Part shown: positions 1-12,877 of the stretch, piece by piece | Layout of the letters: every line of letters starts with the position of its first letter | How positions within the stretch are numbered: the stretch's first letter is position 1 | Assembly (NCBI GenBank): GCA_028583415.1 | Contig: CM053265.1 | Coordinates: forward strand, 26,443,815-26,507,814 | DNA: 64,000 nucleotides | Source of the DNA: Protea cynaroides | Taxonomy: Eukaryota; Streptophyta; Magnoliopsida; Proteales; Proteaceae | Direction of reading: 5' to 3' | Notes under the pieces: generated by a model | The model's input: the letters and a program-made list of their open reading frames with translations, nothing else | Told to the model about the DNA's origin: nothing | Database searches by the model: none | Position numbers and translations under genes: made by a program

Positions 1-777
1 CAGGATGGCATAGAACAATTGTGCTGATAGGTTCTATGAACCATTCAAGTCTGCTGGAAAACTTGGATGGGCCGTAAGTTGGCATAAAACAGATGTGCTA
101 ATGGGTTCTATGAACCATCCAAGTTTGCTGACGGACTCAGATGAGCCGAGCAAGTTGGCATCAAACAATTATTCTGATGGGTTCTATGAACCATTCAAGT
201 ATGCTGGCAGACTAGGATGGGCCGAGTAGGTCGGTATAAAACAGTTGCGCTGATGGGTTCTATAAACCATTTAATTGTGATGGTGGAATAGGATGGGCTG
301 AGCAGGTTGGCATAGAACAATTGTGCTGATGGGTTTTATGAACCATTCAAATCTGTTGGTGGACACGGATGGGCCAGGCTGGTTGGCATAGAATAGTTGT
401 GCTGATAGGTTCTATAAACCATTTAAGTCTACTGAAGGACATGGATGGGCCGAGCAGGCAGGTCGGTGTAGAACATTTGTGTTGATGGGTTCTATGAAGC
501 ATTCAAGTTTGTTGGTGGACTCGGATTTGCCGGATAGGTTGGCATAGAATAGTTTTGCTGATGGGTTTTATGAGCCATTCAAGTTTGTTGGCGGACTCGG
601 ATGGGCCGAGCAGGTTGGCATAGAACAGTTGCACTGATGGGTTCTATGAGCCATTTAAGTTTGCTGACGGACTCGGATGGGCCGAGTAGGTTGGCATAGA
701 AAGGTTGGGCTAATGGGTTCTATGAACCATCCAAGTCTACTGACGGACTCAGATGGGCCGAGCAGGTTGGCATAGAG
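1..777. repeat. 76-bp tandem array (at least 10 units, open at left edge)
   Basis: Imperfect direct repeats run from the window start to about 777. The anchor GTTCTATGA recurs near 31, 105, 181, 257, 333, 409, 489, 565, 641 and 717, so the period is 76 bp, with one 74-bp and one 80-bp step. Each unit carries GGTTGGCATAGAACA and GGATGGGCCGAG. The array lies about 260 bp beyond the stop of the minus-strand integrase that follows, so in element orientation it occupies the 3' untranslated region. The array continues outside the window. Confidence 0.93.
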
Positions 778-1033
778 ATTAACTTTTGAATAGACTTTAC
801 TTGACATTGCTCTTCTACTAAAATTTAATTTATGAATAGAAATTTGATGTAGGTGCGATGTCCCAGGATGGGTCCTGCTTATATGAATTTTAAGTTATTG
901 AAAGTAAACCTGGATACTTGTTGGAAGTAAAAAACCTAACTTCTGAAAGTAAACCTACGTTCGAAAAGTAAATCTATGACTTGCTCAAAAGTAAGGTAAG
1001 AAAAACTAGAAGTTGGCTCTTTGAGTAGCTGAT
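778..1033 (-). other. Spacer between Tat integrase stop and tandem array
   Basis: This AT-rich sequence has no open frame. Short related blocks of the type GAAAGTAAACCT recur near 900-985. It is probably the proximal 3' untranslated part of the minus-strand Tat-lineage element. Confidence 0.5.
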
Positions 1034-1868
1034 CTACTGGTAGTATTTGTACAGGTTGACTGAGTTCCAAGTGCATGGAATCTCTTTGCCCTCCATATTT
1101 GCGAGTGTGTACGAGCTGACTCGGGTGGACCTAACTATCTTATATGGCCCTTTCTAGTTTCGGGCCAGTTTTTCGTGCTTGGTTGGCTCTGATATGGTTG
1201 CCATCTTGAGGACTATGTCGCCAACCCTGAACAGCTGAGGTCATACCGTGGTGTTGTAGTGCCGAACTACATTTTGTTGGTACTCGGTAATGTGAACTGC
1301 TATCGAGTCTCGCATGTCTTCGAGTTCGTCTAAATTTGTCCAAAGAACCTCCGAGTTGGCCTCCTCATTAAAATTGAGGATGTGGTAAGTCAAATGGAAG
1401 ACTTCAATCGGGATGACAGCTTTGGTGCTGTAGGCAAGCATGAAGGGTGTCTTTCATTTAGGGGTCTGACTTGTGGCCCTGTAGGACCACACTATACTCG
1501 GAAGCTTGTCTACCCATAATTCTTTTTGTCTTGTAGTCTTTTTCTGAGGCCTTGCAAGATGGTGCGTTTATAACTTCAGTTTGGCCATTCGCCTATAGGT
1601 AGCCGACTGAGGTTATGCAATGTTCAATTTGGAACTCTTCACAGAATTCTTCAAATTTGGTAGTAGTGAATTGCATGCCATTGTCTTTTATGAGTACTTG
1701 GGGTATGGCATACCTGTAGACAACCGATTTTTGAAAGAATTTCTCCATCTTTTCAACTTTGATTTTAGCTATGGCTTCGACTTCATTCCATTTTATAAAG
1801 TAGTAGATGGCGACGACTATGTACTTCCTCTGATAGGTGGACATTGGGAAAAGGGCTGGGTTTGTTCA
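1034..1868 (-). pseudogene. pol: Integrase of a Tat-lineage Ty3/gypsy element, degraded, 5' truncated
   Basis: Read on the minus strand, the fragment starts inside the integrase core (KYIVVAIYYFIKW; the family normally has Asp in VAVDYF, here replaced by Tyr). It continues through IKDNGMQF, which retains the second catalytic Asp, and EEFCEEFQI. After a frame break comes RTILQGLRKRLQ, then LAYSTKAVIPIEV, and finally the C-terminal GPYKIV and TWNSVNLYKYYQ, ending at a TAG at 1034-1036. These blocks are typical of Tat/Ogre-type integrases and differ from the chromovirus integrases elsewhere in the window. At least one frameshift and several stops are present. The upstream part is cut at 1869 where an LTR begins with TG. 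Assignment to the Tat branch is from motif recall, not a search. Confidence 0.85.
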
Positions 1869-4130
1869 TGTCACGCCCCGTTCCCAACGTATCGGTACTA
1901 TCGAATGCAATGGGATCTCTCCATCCTATTAGGGCACAAGAAATCCCCTTCTAGGATTACGCATTAGGATATTCAACATATCAACCCCAATTATTAAAGT
2001 AATTAAATGTCTCAAATAAACAATTATTCCAAAACTAAAAGAGACATTATATAGCGAAAGTCTTATAGATTTTTAAAAAAATCAATTATTCAGTTGACAT
2101 TTAAAAGGTTCCAAATATTCAAAAAGAATAAAATAAACATTATCGCAAAATAAATAAACGTTGTTTAAAGTTTATTCTCCAAATACGAATCCCAAATAAA
2201 TAAAATCCCAAATCCAAGGAAGTAAAATCGTAGGCACATCCTAAGCCCATGAGTAACTGTACAGATCATCTTAAGGATCACGAATCTCCTCTTCAGGTTC
2301 ACTGTCCTCATCTTCTACACCAGATGACAGGCTACCTGAAGCAACAAAGGAAGAACCTGCAAGATCTAAAAATAGTTGTTCATACAAGGGTAAGCTCAAT
2401 AATCGAGCTTAGCAAGAAAACTAATCGTGCAACAAGCAATGCATGCAACTATCAACTATGGTCTGGTATGATAACTGTAAGTGCTAGCTCAAGACAATTC
2501 ATGCACAGAGTCTCCAGGCTGCATGGGTCTCTACTAAGAATGATGCTGCCTCATACAGAACCCGACAACATCCCTAAGTATGGGTATGTCTTTTTGGTCT
2601 GCTTGATAGCAAGTCATCCCAAGTCCACATAATATCGGGCACTTGAGAAGATGATAATCCCACTAAACTACTCGCCCGTCCATAGATAATACATCGGGTA
2701 TAGGGAGCATCGCAGCTATATTCATATCACATTTTTATTGAATCCATGTCATTACATAATCTCCTAATGGCGAGGGGTACAGTTTTATGGGTGATTTATG
2801 TTCAACTAGCCTTGTCCACCTAATTAGCCATATTACTGGACTGTAACGTCGCCAAGCTTCCGACCCCATCTGATCTCTACATAGGATATAATGACTTGGC
2901 TTGGTTACATATGGCCAATGCAAAGCAACACTAGTAAGAAGTGGTGTAAGAGTCTCATTCCACCCACCTTCACTGACTTAACCAAACATCATGAATCAAA
3001 CACGGATCAGTTGCTTTCATGGAAAGGTAGTGAGTATCCCATTCCACTCACCCTCTAATCCCTACCGGCATTGCTGACCCCAAATGCAAAGATGCATATG
3101 CATGATCACACAGAACAGTATATTGGATGGCATGTTATCACACAAAAGCATGTTATCAATCTCACACCATCACACAACATAATAATCGAAGAAAACATAT
3201 GCATCCAAAGGTTTAGTTTCTTTACCAAAATATAGAAGAGTAAACTCGATCGAATAGCTTCTTATTGTAGTCTTTGCTTCTTTATCAAAATCATATACAC
3301 ATTATGCATTAATTCATTATTCAATAGAACTATTTCAGTTTCAGTTTAAGCTTATGTTCCTGTATTCAGTGTTATTCACTTGTCTGATAAATCATGCTTT
3401 GTCTACTGTCTGTTTACCATAGCAAAGCATTAAGCATTAGCTATTACTTTCATTCATTGTCGGTCTACATGCACTTCTAACATATAATAAACGTGCTGTC
3501 CACACCAGATAGGTGAAGATTGGGTTGGTTTTCCACAAAACAACACGCTTATTAGATAAAATCTACTTTCTATTAGCTTTAATACTAAGGACTTCTTTTA
3601 ACGAGGCCAGGGGTATTCTAGCACCTTAACATGGGTCTTAAGGTTGAGTAGCAGCTATTGGCCGAGCAAGGGAAAGTGCAGCAGCCAAATAGGAGTACGG
3701 CTGGTGGCTGGTGGCTGTGGCAAGCTTTCATGTGGCCGTGCGACTGCACCAACACCTCAAGGGTGTAACCTAGTCCTTGTAGGTTGGGATCATGGTTTCA
3801 AACAACAGAGACAGTGAGTGGTTGGTCATTTTAGGGTGTAGACCAAACTCTTCCTCTCGTATACATGAAGCATAAGGTGTTTTACTTCATAGAAAAGTGA
3901 TTACAGGGTTCCAAGCCCTTAAACACATCAAAATAAATTATATAAAGTCATTGGCCAAGTTTGCCCAAGATCCGACATCAGAATGACATGAGGCTGATGG
4001 CATCAACCGCACATCACGATTGCCAGGTCTTGTGGCCGGTCCCATCGATCGCACGTTGAAATGTGGTCCAATGGCCATCATTTTTCTCTGAGGCGTTTCT
4101 TATATTTTTCTCACTAAAAATAAGGAGTTT
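1869..4130 (-). mobile_element. LTR fragment, D-like family, minus orientation
   Basis: It starts with TGTCACGCCCCGTTCCCAA, the reverse complement of the D-type LTR end (GGAACGAGGTGTGACA at 12845-12860). Internal blocks match the D LTR in reverse. One is the stretch with repeated ATAACATGC near 3110-3170; another is the CGCAC/GCGGTCGA-type motif cluster near 4000-4060. It was inserted into the Tat integrase; the 5 bases before it, GTTCA, are a possible target-site copy. The outer end of the LTR is missing, so no partner duplication can be checked. There is no coding potential worth calling. Confidence 0.75.
2391..2411 (-). other. Perfect 7-bp-stem hairpin in LTR
   Basis: TAAGCTC and GAGCTTA flank a 7-base loop. 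The same structure at the same LTR position is seen in D (12330-12350). A 5-bp version (TGAGC/GCTCA) is seen in the A, B and C LTRs. Confidence 0.6.
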
Positions 4131-4645
4131 GAACTCCTAGTGTCATAGTCCATTATGGAGAATCAGGCGTGATATCCAAATCATTCGCCTTCATGGAATT
4201 ATCTGCCATTGAATAGCCCCGTAGCTCGATTCTTGTAATATCTTAATAGTGTTCTATGGCAGTAAGCGCCCAAATATGGCCCCACCATTTGTTCCTAAGT
4301 AATTGCCTCCTATTATAACTGAAAATAGGGAATTAGAGTATAATTTGGAGGTAATATTTTATTTCCTTATTCTAAATGCCATTGCTTCTGATGTGTATAG
4401 GTCCTAGGATGGCTAGAATAAACCCATGGTTGTATCATAGAACAGCAATTTCATAGGTAGGTTAGAAGGTTACCTGCCAAAATTTACAGAGGGGAGCACC
4501 GCTCTATTACCTGTCACATCACGGGGTGGGTAACCACGAGGTTGTGGAAAGTCTTTAGCCATGTGTCTGGTCGATCACAGATATGGCATATGTCTAGTTG
4601 TACTGGTAGTGATAGTGGTCCTAGCACCCGAGGTAGAGGATAAGT
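4131..4645. other. Unresolved LTR debris
   Basis: At about 4140 the sequence TGTCATAGTCCATTATGGAG resembles the reversed end of a C-type LTR for some 40-70 bases. The remainder to 4645 (AT-rich, including GGTAATATTTTATTTCC) has no open frame and I do not recognise it. Confidence 0.4.
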
Positions 4646-6234
4646 GTTGTCACATCCCATTTTAGAGAATCGGGCAAAGTATCTTGGTCAACCCTTTTGG
4701 TAATCCGAATACATCCAAGATTGCTACCACAATGATCACAAAATAAATCCCACATTCTATACATGCAATAACCCTAAATAATCAAGAAACAATAATAATA
4801 TGAGCGGAAGCATTTAATACTGACAGATGCAACTAATGTGACATCATTTCCCATAATATGTATTACTTATGTATTACAACTCATTGTTCTCCACAAAACA
4901 CTTCTATATTAAATATACATGTAGCCAAATAAAAAAGAGTAGATCTGAGACAAGTGTTTTGATAGACAGTTTTGTCCACCAACAAAAAGAATCATAATGT
5001 ATCTAGAAAGAAAAAGTAAGGGGAGGGCTATGTCATGTGTAGATGCAGTCGCTGCAGGTGCAGTCCTTGCCGTGCTCTCCGCCAACATCATCTGTACTGG
5101 AGACTACGCTTGCCAAGGGGACTCCATAAACTCTACAATAGAGTAGTCATGCAATAGAATCTAAAAAGAAGTGTAGCTCAGTGAGAAGTTTATTATCACA
5201 TGCGTGCAACAAATAATGATGTAAAATATAATTCATTTTAGTTAGGCCTCAGGTTTGTGTTACTACTTGGTGTCATATTGAGATTTGGTCTGGCACTTTC
5301 AGTCTTGCCTACGGCTACCAAGCCTCTAACTCCCATATACTGGGTGAAGATAGAAGCTGAATAGACAATCCCGGGTTGTTAAACAATTTCTACAAGAAAA
5401 CTCCCATCTAGGATTACAATCCTTTCAGGCTTTTCACTTCCCATCTTAGACTCCATCTCACACTAGCTACGGTGCTCCATTGTGTAACCTATTGTCCTTC
5501 GGGTTCCCAAACTTTTGAAACTATGAGCTTATGCCAGTATCTTAACCCCTACTAAAAGGGTGTAGGAAATAGGATAATGACACCACTTATGTCTATTATG
5601 TTTATTTGATTTACTCATGGCTGCCCGCCAGCAAAGGTCTCAGGCTCACCATTCTACAAACAAAACCTCATTGTGATTCCCACTAGAAGAGATCCCCGGC
5701 TTACCCCTCCTATGGGTCATCCTGTCCTCACTAGTGTATTTACAATCCAACATGACCCATGTGCCCGCACTCAATCGTGCCACACGAACCATCATATATG
5801 GTTGTACATATAGTATTCACAATAAAACTATGCCCCAGCGGAGATCCTTGGCTCACCACTCCCATGGATCACCATGCCTCCACTAAGGTATAGTATAAAT
5901 AACATGGTTTATGTATTGTGCTCCATCACACCACACGTTCATCATACCCAATCATCATATATAAACATTCACAGTTGTTATAATGCAATGCATGCTCATA
6001 CATAACAAGAATGGAAAGCATATCATTAAGTACAACATAAGCTTGTTACTAAACAAAAGTAAGCATGCTATGAATGTCCAAAGTCTACGGACTAGACCCC
6101 TCACTTGATAACACTGATAATGCAGCTGTATTCCAAAGCTAGATATATCACCCATGTCCAATACCTATTTACGAAGATAATATTTTATTTAATTGGTTGT
6201 ACAGCTTTTAATAAACATGGACAAGCCTTATATT
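4646..6234 (-). mobile_element. LTR fragment, C-like family, minus orientation
   Basis: It begins TGTCACATCCCATTTTAGAG, matching the reversed LTR end of element C (17276 onward). It stays alignable through TAATCCGAATACATCCAAG and, near the right end, the block TTGGTTGTACAGCTTTTAA (C: 18901-18920). It stops where a plus-oriented LTR starts at 6235, so it is an older LTR interrupted by a younger insertion. The closest relative in the window is the fragment at 46504-47651. Confidence 0.75.
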
Positions 6235-7117
6235 TGAAACCAACACCCAAAAATACGGGCTAATTTGAATTTTTCTCACATAATAAGTTCTCCTGCTGAC
6301 ACTAGCCTAGCATCTGTATCATCAATGGAGTGTATGGAACTCTAGGTAAGAGTTAAAATCCTCTTTCTCTTAGTATAGAAACTCTGTTTGGGAAGAATCA
6401 GTCAAACCAACCAAGACCTAGCCATTTGAACCAATTCAAGATAGGTAGTCGACCAAGGCGGTCGACAAAATTTGTCTAATCTAGCGCGCCAATTCGATCG
6501 ACCGCCCGTGCCTAGAATTGGGCTAATTCGATTCTTAGTTGGGCTTGGTTCCAACTGGTTCCTAACCACCCATGATCATCCCAAATCATGTGGGATCTAC
6601 TTTTGAATGTGTTGGAGTGTTAATTGATAACCTTCAAGCCTCCTTCATTACACTTGTACTAGGAATAGGATTTTCAAGGGAAAAGTTGTAGTGCAACTCA
6701 AACTCTTATATAATATCCTTAATATAAACTCTCTATGAACCTAATTAAGAACATTAGAACCTCTGACATGTTTTAGGAGAGAGAGAGTGAAGTGGAGCAA
6801 GGTTGAAGGAAGAAGAAGAGGAAGAATTACTATTGAAGGTCCTCCCTCAAGCTTCTTGCTACAACAGTGTTTGGCAAAGCATTAAGGTAACCTCAAAACC
6901 ATCCCTACCTTACTTAGATTGAACCCTTGATGATCTCATGAGATAGACCCGACCTCTAATAAGTTGGAATAAGTTTCCAAAATACCATTAATGAAGAATA
7001 GGTATAATTGTTCGATAATATTGATGATAGATAAACTGATACAAGTATTTAAAGTAGGACTTTGTATTGATGTATAACATTCAATTATGATTAGGAAGTG
7101 ACCATTAATTAGTACAT
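6235..7117 (+). mobile_element. LTR 5' part, D-related, plus orientation
   Basis: The start TGAAACCAACACCCAAAAAT aligns with the D LTR start (TGTAAGACCCGCACCCAAAA), followed by the shared TAATTTGAA. A cluster with GTCGACCAAGGCGGTCGAC lies near 6455-6510, and a GA-rich leader ends at about 6840. No end of this LTR was located; a second LTR-like start follows at 7118. Confidence 0.55.
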
Positions 7118-10038
7118 TTAAGACCCGTGCCCAAACCCCGTTACGATCTGACCATTTTGAGCATGTGTCGGGTCTTCTCAGGTGCAAATGTATTGTATCG
7201 ACAAGATCAACGGTGATAACATAATTATGGGGTGACAAAGAGCCACTACCTTGAACCTCTCATGTCACTAGAGTGCACAAAAATGCAGTTGGAGAAACCT
7301 TGAAAACCAATCAAGGCGACCCCCAAGAGTCTGAGGCTCACTCACCTAAGCTGGCCAACCAAAAGGAGGTCCGACGCTAGGCAGAGGAGGTGCGGTCGAA
7401 CCTCAGCCGCACCCTGTGCCGCAGCACCCCAATACGATGACTCGAATGTAGACAGACTGAAAATGGGACCCACCATTTAAATTCCTAACTTCTCCCTCCA
7501 TGGCCGACTGAGATGGACTCCAAACATGGAAGGTCGACATGTTTAAGCCATGAATGGAAGGGAAGGGATGAGAATCATCTCTTTTCCAATCTGGTGACCA
7601 GACTTGTCAATTTTATGAGAAAGAGATTCTTATCTCTACTAGTCAATCAAAAACAAAAAAAATAAGGAAAAAGGAACCTCTGACGTGTTTCTGAGAAAGG
7701 AGAGAAGAGAAAGAGAGAGGAGAGGAAGAAGAAGAAGAGATAAAGGAAGAACCTTCCTCTCGATACCGCCCCAGTAGGAAGGGAAGAAAGAAAGAGAAAG
7801 AGGAAAGGAGACAAACCTCTGGATCAGTGACTTCATTGCTGGAGAGCTTGGAGATTGAGGGAGATGAACCTTGTAAGTGTTCCCTTACTTTGAAACTTGA
7901 ATCGTTAATGGAAAATAATGGAATGATTTAAACAGTGGCTGATGAAAATAATATGGATTATAGCCATGATCTATAGTGGTTGAATGAAATGTCTCCATGA
8001 CTAAATCAAAGGAAAAGGAACAAACCACCATTCATGGTGGAGCCACAAACATGTAGGTCACTGTTCACAAAAACAAACTATGGACAATAGCATGCATGGT
8101 ATATCAGAATGGTGAGATCGAATCAATGAAATTATAAATAAATGATCTATGGATTTTGGAAGCTGTAGGATGACCATTAGAGATCTTGGATTAACCTTAG
8201 GAGATTCGGATCATGGATCAATGAAGGGATCTGAATGTCTAGAAGTCGGATTTAAAGTATAAGATCAGATCTGAAATCTCGATTAAATGGACAATTGAAA
8301 CGATATACAAAACCTAGTACAGAAATTGAGTTTGGAGTCCAAACTCCATATTCAGACCAAGAAAAGTACAAGAAATGTGTCAGAGAAATTTGGTGGTTGT
8401 CGGACCACGTTTTGACATGCGGTCGACAGGACATGCCGCACGACCTTGCCATCGAGACGTGCGGTCAATGCCATCAGCCGCACATCATTTCGACTTTAAA
8501 ATTGGCCAAACTTAGCGGGTGACTCTCTATAATTTATTTGGAATTTATTAAGGCCTTAGAACCCTGAAATAGTATTTCCTTGATGTGGAATCCCTTGTGC
8601 ATCATGTATACCAGAGGTAGGTTTTGGTTTGCACTCCAAATTGACCAACCATGCATTGCCTCTGTAATGTAAGACGATAAACAAACCTATAAGAGCTAGG
8701 CAACCCTTCTGGGGTTGGCACTATCAAATGACCACGTTTTGACGTAAGGTCGATGACATGTGCCGTATGCTTGGTGGTTAGACCATGCGATCGATGCCAC
8801 GTGTGCATAGGATTTTAACCCCTATTGTCGACCATCTTTGGTTAGTGACTCTTTGGAATTTTTAAGAGTCTAATTAAAGGGTTGGATCCCTGGAATATGT
8901 TTTTAGACATGTAATATTCATTAGTTCGATTAATAGCTTAATGACTATTCAAATCGCTTGCTGTTCACCAAATAGGAACGTTAGAAAACTTAGGACAACA
9001 AGTATTGAACCAAACTAGTAACGGACTCCGGTACGATGCTAGAACCTCTGACTTCTTTAGAAGAAGTCCTTCTTAGTATTAAGGCTTTTAGAAGGGAATT
9101 CTAGCTAGTGAATGTACCATCTTATGGAGAATCAATGTTCATTTTACTTATCTCCTATGGACAGCAGTCTTGCTGCAAAGTTTGGACATACCTTAAGGGT
9201 TATGAATGAATGTGAATGAAAGGAATAGTGAACCCCTTGATGCTATGACAAGATAAACAAATAGTAGATGATAGGCGAGTTATTAGATAAGCACTTAATG
9301 CTATAAGCACCAGAATAATGAACTTAAAGAGAAACTTGATTAATTCTATTGAATAACACATTAAAGAATGTTATTGTTTTATGATCTTGATCCTTAGCTA
9401 CAAGGGCTTTGGTAAGCAGCTTCCTAATTGGCTTGCCGAGGATTTATTCTTTAACTTTCTATAAGGAAACTAAACCCTTGGATGCTTATGTTTCTATTAT
9501 TTATTATGCTGTGTGATGGTGAGTAATTGATAACATGCTCTTGTGTGATAACATGCCATCCAATAAACTATTTTGTGTGATCATGCATATGCATCCTTGT
9601 ATTTGGGATCAGCAATGCCAGTAAGGACTGGAGGGTGGGTGGAATGGGACTTCTGCTTCCTTTCCACAAAAGTAACTGGTCCATGTTTGATTTATGATGT
9701 CTGGTTAGTCGGTAAGGAGGAAGGTGGGTGGAATGGGATGTTTGCACCACTTCTTACTGATGCTACTTTGCATTGACCACATGTAACTTAGCTAAGTCAC
9801 AACGTCCTAGGTGGGAGGATGGATGGGGTCAGAAGCTTGGTGACGTTACGGTCTAGTATTATGATTAATTGGCATACATGGCTAGTTGAACGTAATTATT
9901 GTTATGACTGTTACCATAGCCATTAGGGTTATCTAATGGCATGGATGCAATAAAAAGGTGGTATGAACATAACTACGATGCTCCCCATACCCGACGTAGT
10001 GTGGATGGACGGGCGAGTCAACTAGTGGGATTACCATC
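7118..10038 (+). mobile_element. LTR, D-like family, plus orientation, interrupted by element D
   Basis: It begins near TTTAAGACCCGTGCCCAAAC. It then holds a block matching the D LTR (AAAGGAGGTCCGAC), a GA-rich leader at about 7690-7810, and GCGGTCGA/CCGCAC motif clusters at about 8400-8480 and 8725-8815. Further on come the repeated ATAACATGC region near 9530 and GTAGTGTGGATGGACGGGCG near 10000, which in D lies about 2 kb into the LTR. It breaks off at 10038 where D's own 5' LTR starts, so D is nested in this older relative. The continuation beyond D is not present. Confidence 0.65.
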
Positions 10039-12860
10039 TATAAAACCCACACCCAAAATTTTGGTCATAATTTGAAATTTTGACTTTGTAACAAGTCTTA
10101 CCATGATGAACGAGTCAAACCAACGTGGAGCAAACCTATGGACCCAATGAAGGTAATCAAGTTAAACTCTTTACACCTAAATACACAATCTGGACTCAAA
10201 AAGGAGGTCCGACACGACACCACCAAGGTGCGGTTGGTCACGTGCCGCACAGTTTAAAGTGAGTCTGGTTTAGAAAACCAACTTGATCAGACCCATGGTC
10301 AGACTTGGTCTCGAATTATATTCATTGGGAAAGGTGTCCAGGTACGTCCTCTTCTTTTTGAAATGGGTAAGAAGGAGGGAATCCTCCAAATTACCTTGAT
10401 TAGAGCCCCAATCCACTCCAACGTGAATGGAGTATGGGATTAGGCCATACTCTATCCTTCTCATCTTCATTCTCTGCATACCAAAAGAGTGTAAGAGAGG
10501 AGGGCTCTGCCACATTGAAGGAGAAGGGAGAAGGAGGAGGAACCTCTACCACCATCGGAAACAATTATTAAATAGCACCGACATCAGAGATCCATACGGG
10601 TATTGATCCTCCTATCTTTTACTTCTCTTTGAGATAAAATAACAAGTATGAATCTTAAAGGGATCCCTGATCATATTTTCTCAAGCCATTTCCTCCTGTA
10701 ACTAGTATTGAGATTCATTAAAGATTTAAAACAAAGCATGGATCAGAGTCGTCAAAGAATTGAGATCTTAAGGATACCAAAAAGTGGATCAAAGTGATTA
10801 TCGTTGGATCTAAGGACCTTAGACCTTAACGATTCATCTGAATGAATTATTGTTGGAATGAAACCAAGGAAAAACCCCTCTAAGTATTGCTAGAATCAGA
10901 TTCAATGTATTAGAACAAAATCCAGCAATATTGGTAGACTAGAAAATGGATTCAATGTTGAAAGCCTAAGCTAGAATGGGATTTTCCATCCCAAACTCAC
11001 TGCCTAAGCTTAATAAAATTTTAGAAACCCACTGGAGAAAGATCGACGTGTTTTGGCCATGATTTGACCTACGACCGATGGCAGAAGTTGCACGCTTAGT
11101 GTAAAAAACTGTGTGGTCGATCACGTGCCGCACGATGTTATGACCTCGGATGAAGGCCATCTATGGATGCCATCTTGCTGGGAATTTTATGAACCCGTTC
11201 ATATGTTCATATCGCTGGAGTTTTATTTGTATATAGTTGTTCTCCGGCATTATGATCTTAACCTATGCTAAATTGTTTTCGATGCTGGCTGTTTAGGGTT
11301 CCAAGTATTTAGAACTTCTAGGCAGCGAGTGTAGAATGCTCATTTATATTAATCAGACCATTGAAAATGCCAATAAATTAATAGAATATGCTAGAACAAA
11401 CAATAGAGATAAACAATGAACTAATAGATAATCATTATTATTGTTATTGTTATTTAAGACACAATAGAACACTAGGAGAGAGGATTCGGGATCATACTCT
11501 TTATTATTTTTGCTGCTATTATCTCAGGTAGGGATTGAACCTTGTTTGATAGATTAGATTCTGAATATGCTGTGTGATGTTATGTGATTGACAACATGTT
11601 TGTGTGATAACATGCCATCTAATAAATTATTTGGTTGATCATACATACGCATCCTTGAACTTGGGGTCAGCAGTGCCGATAAGGATTAGAGGGCGAGTGG
11701 AATGGGACACTCCCTACCTTTCCACAAAAGTGATTGACCAATGTTTTGATTTGTGATGTCTGGTAAAGTTAGTAAGGAGAAAGGTGGGTGGAATGGGACA
11801 CTTGCACCACTTCTTACTAAGTCAGCCACGACGCTCTATGTGAGAGGATGGATGGGGTTGGAAGCTTGACGATGTTATGGTCCAGTAATTTGGTTAATAG
11901 GAAAACTTGGTTAGTTGAACTGAAATCATCCTAATAACTATACCCCTAGCCATTAGGGGGTTATGTGGTGGCATGGGTTCAATAAAGGGTGGTATGAACA
12001 TAGCTGCGATGCTCCCCATACCTGACGTAGTGTGGATGGGCGGGAGAATCGACTAGTGGGATTATCACCTCCTCAAGTGGCTGGCGTAATACAAGCTTGG
12101 GATGAGTTATGGGTAAGTGGCTGGCATAATACGGCTTATTCCATAATGACAGACCCATATATGGGGGATGTTACTGTATACCGAGTGAGGTAGTATTCAT
12201 TTTGATGGGAGGAGACCCATGCAGCCAGAGACTCTGTGTGTGGGTTGTCTTGAGCTACCATTTACAGTTATATACCAGATCGTAGTTGTTAACTCATGCA
12301 TTTTGTTTGCGCACGTTTGATTTCCTTGCTAAGCTCGATGGTTGAGCTTACCCTTATGTACACAAATTTGTTTCGCTGCAAGTATGATGGATGTGGATAT
12401 TGGTAACGTGGATGCTAGTGATGATGACATTCATGATGATACATGTGAGTGTAATGATTGTTTCTACAGATAGACACTTTAAAATAATTGATAAACTTAT
12501 TTGAAAATAGTTTAATTTATTTGTATTTGGGGGCGTATTGCCCGTATGGATTATTTCACATTTAAGGATTTAATTATCTTATTTATCTACTCTTCCAATG
12601 GTTTGGGGATTTATATTATGATTATCATTTAACTAATTCAGTTATCATTATTTAACTATTTCTAAACTTTCACTATACTCTTGATTTAAATTCATTTAAT
12701 CTGATGGTGTGGATTTATTATTAGTTCTTATGCTATGATGGGTTTATTAGTTGGTGTTCCATATGCCATGATCCTAAAAGGGGATTTTCAATGTCCTAAA
12801 TTAGGATGTGAAAATCTCGTCCATTCTATAGTACTGATACGTCGGGAACGAGGTGTGACA
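10039..12860 (+). repeat. Element D 5' LTR (2822 bp)
   Basis: The start TATAAAACCCACACCC corresponds to TGTAAGACCCGCACCC of the 3' LTR (44675), with G-to-A changes including the terminal TG. It ends GAGGTGTGACA, directly before the PBS. Family-specific motif clusters (GTGCGG...CACGTGCCGCAC) are at about 10230-10250 and 11115-11140, and a GA-rich leader at 10480-10550. No clear TATA box was found. A degenerate frame near 12385-12470 ends in a block like TCECNDCF, comparable with the small LTR frame of A and B. Confidence 0.85.
12330..12350 (+). other. LTR hairpin, 7-bp perfect stem (element D)
   Basis: TAAGCTC, a 7-base loop, then GAGCTTA. It lies at the same LTR position as the hairpins in A, B and C, whose stems have a different sequence but still pair. 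Confidence 0.6.
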
Positions 12861-12865
12861 AAAAT

Positions 12866-12877
12866 TGATATCAGAGC
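12866..12877 (+). other. Element D primer binding site (initiator tRNA-Met type)
   Basis: TGATATCAGAGC differs at one base from TGGTATCAGAGC, the usual plant PBS complementary to the 3' end of initiator tRNA-Met. It lies 5 bases after the LTR end. Confidence 0.85.

Noticed and set aside
1620..1967. 115-codon plus-strand frame
   Set aside because: Lies opposite the Tat integrase and crosses an LTR boundary at 1869.
2249..2632. 127-codon plus-strand frame
   Set aside because: Falls in an LTR and has no counterpart in the related LTRs.
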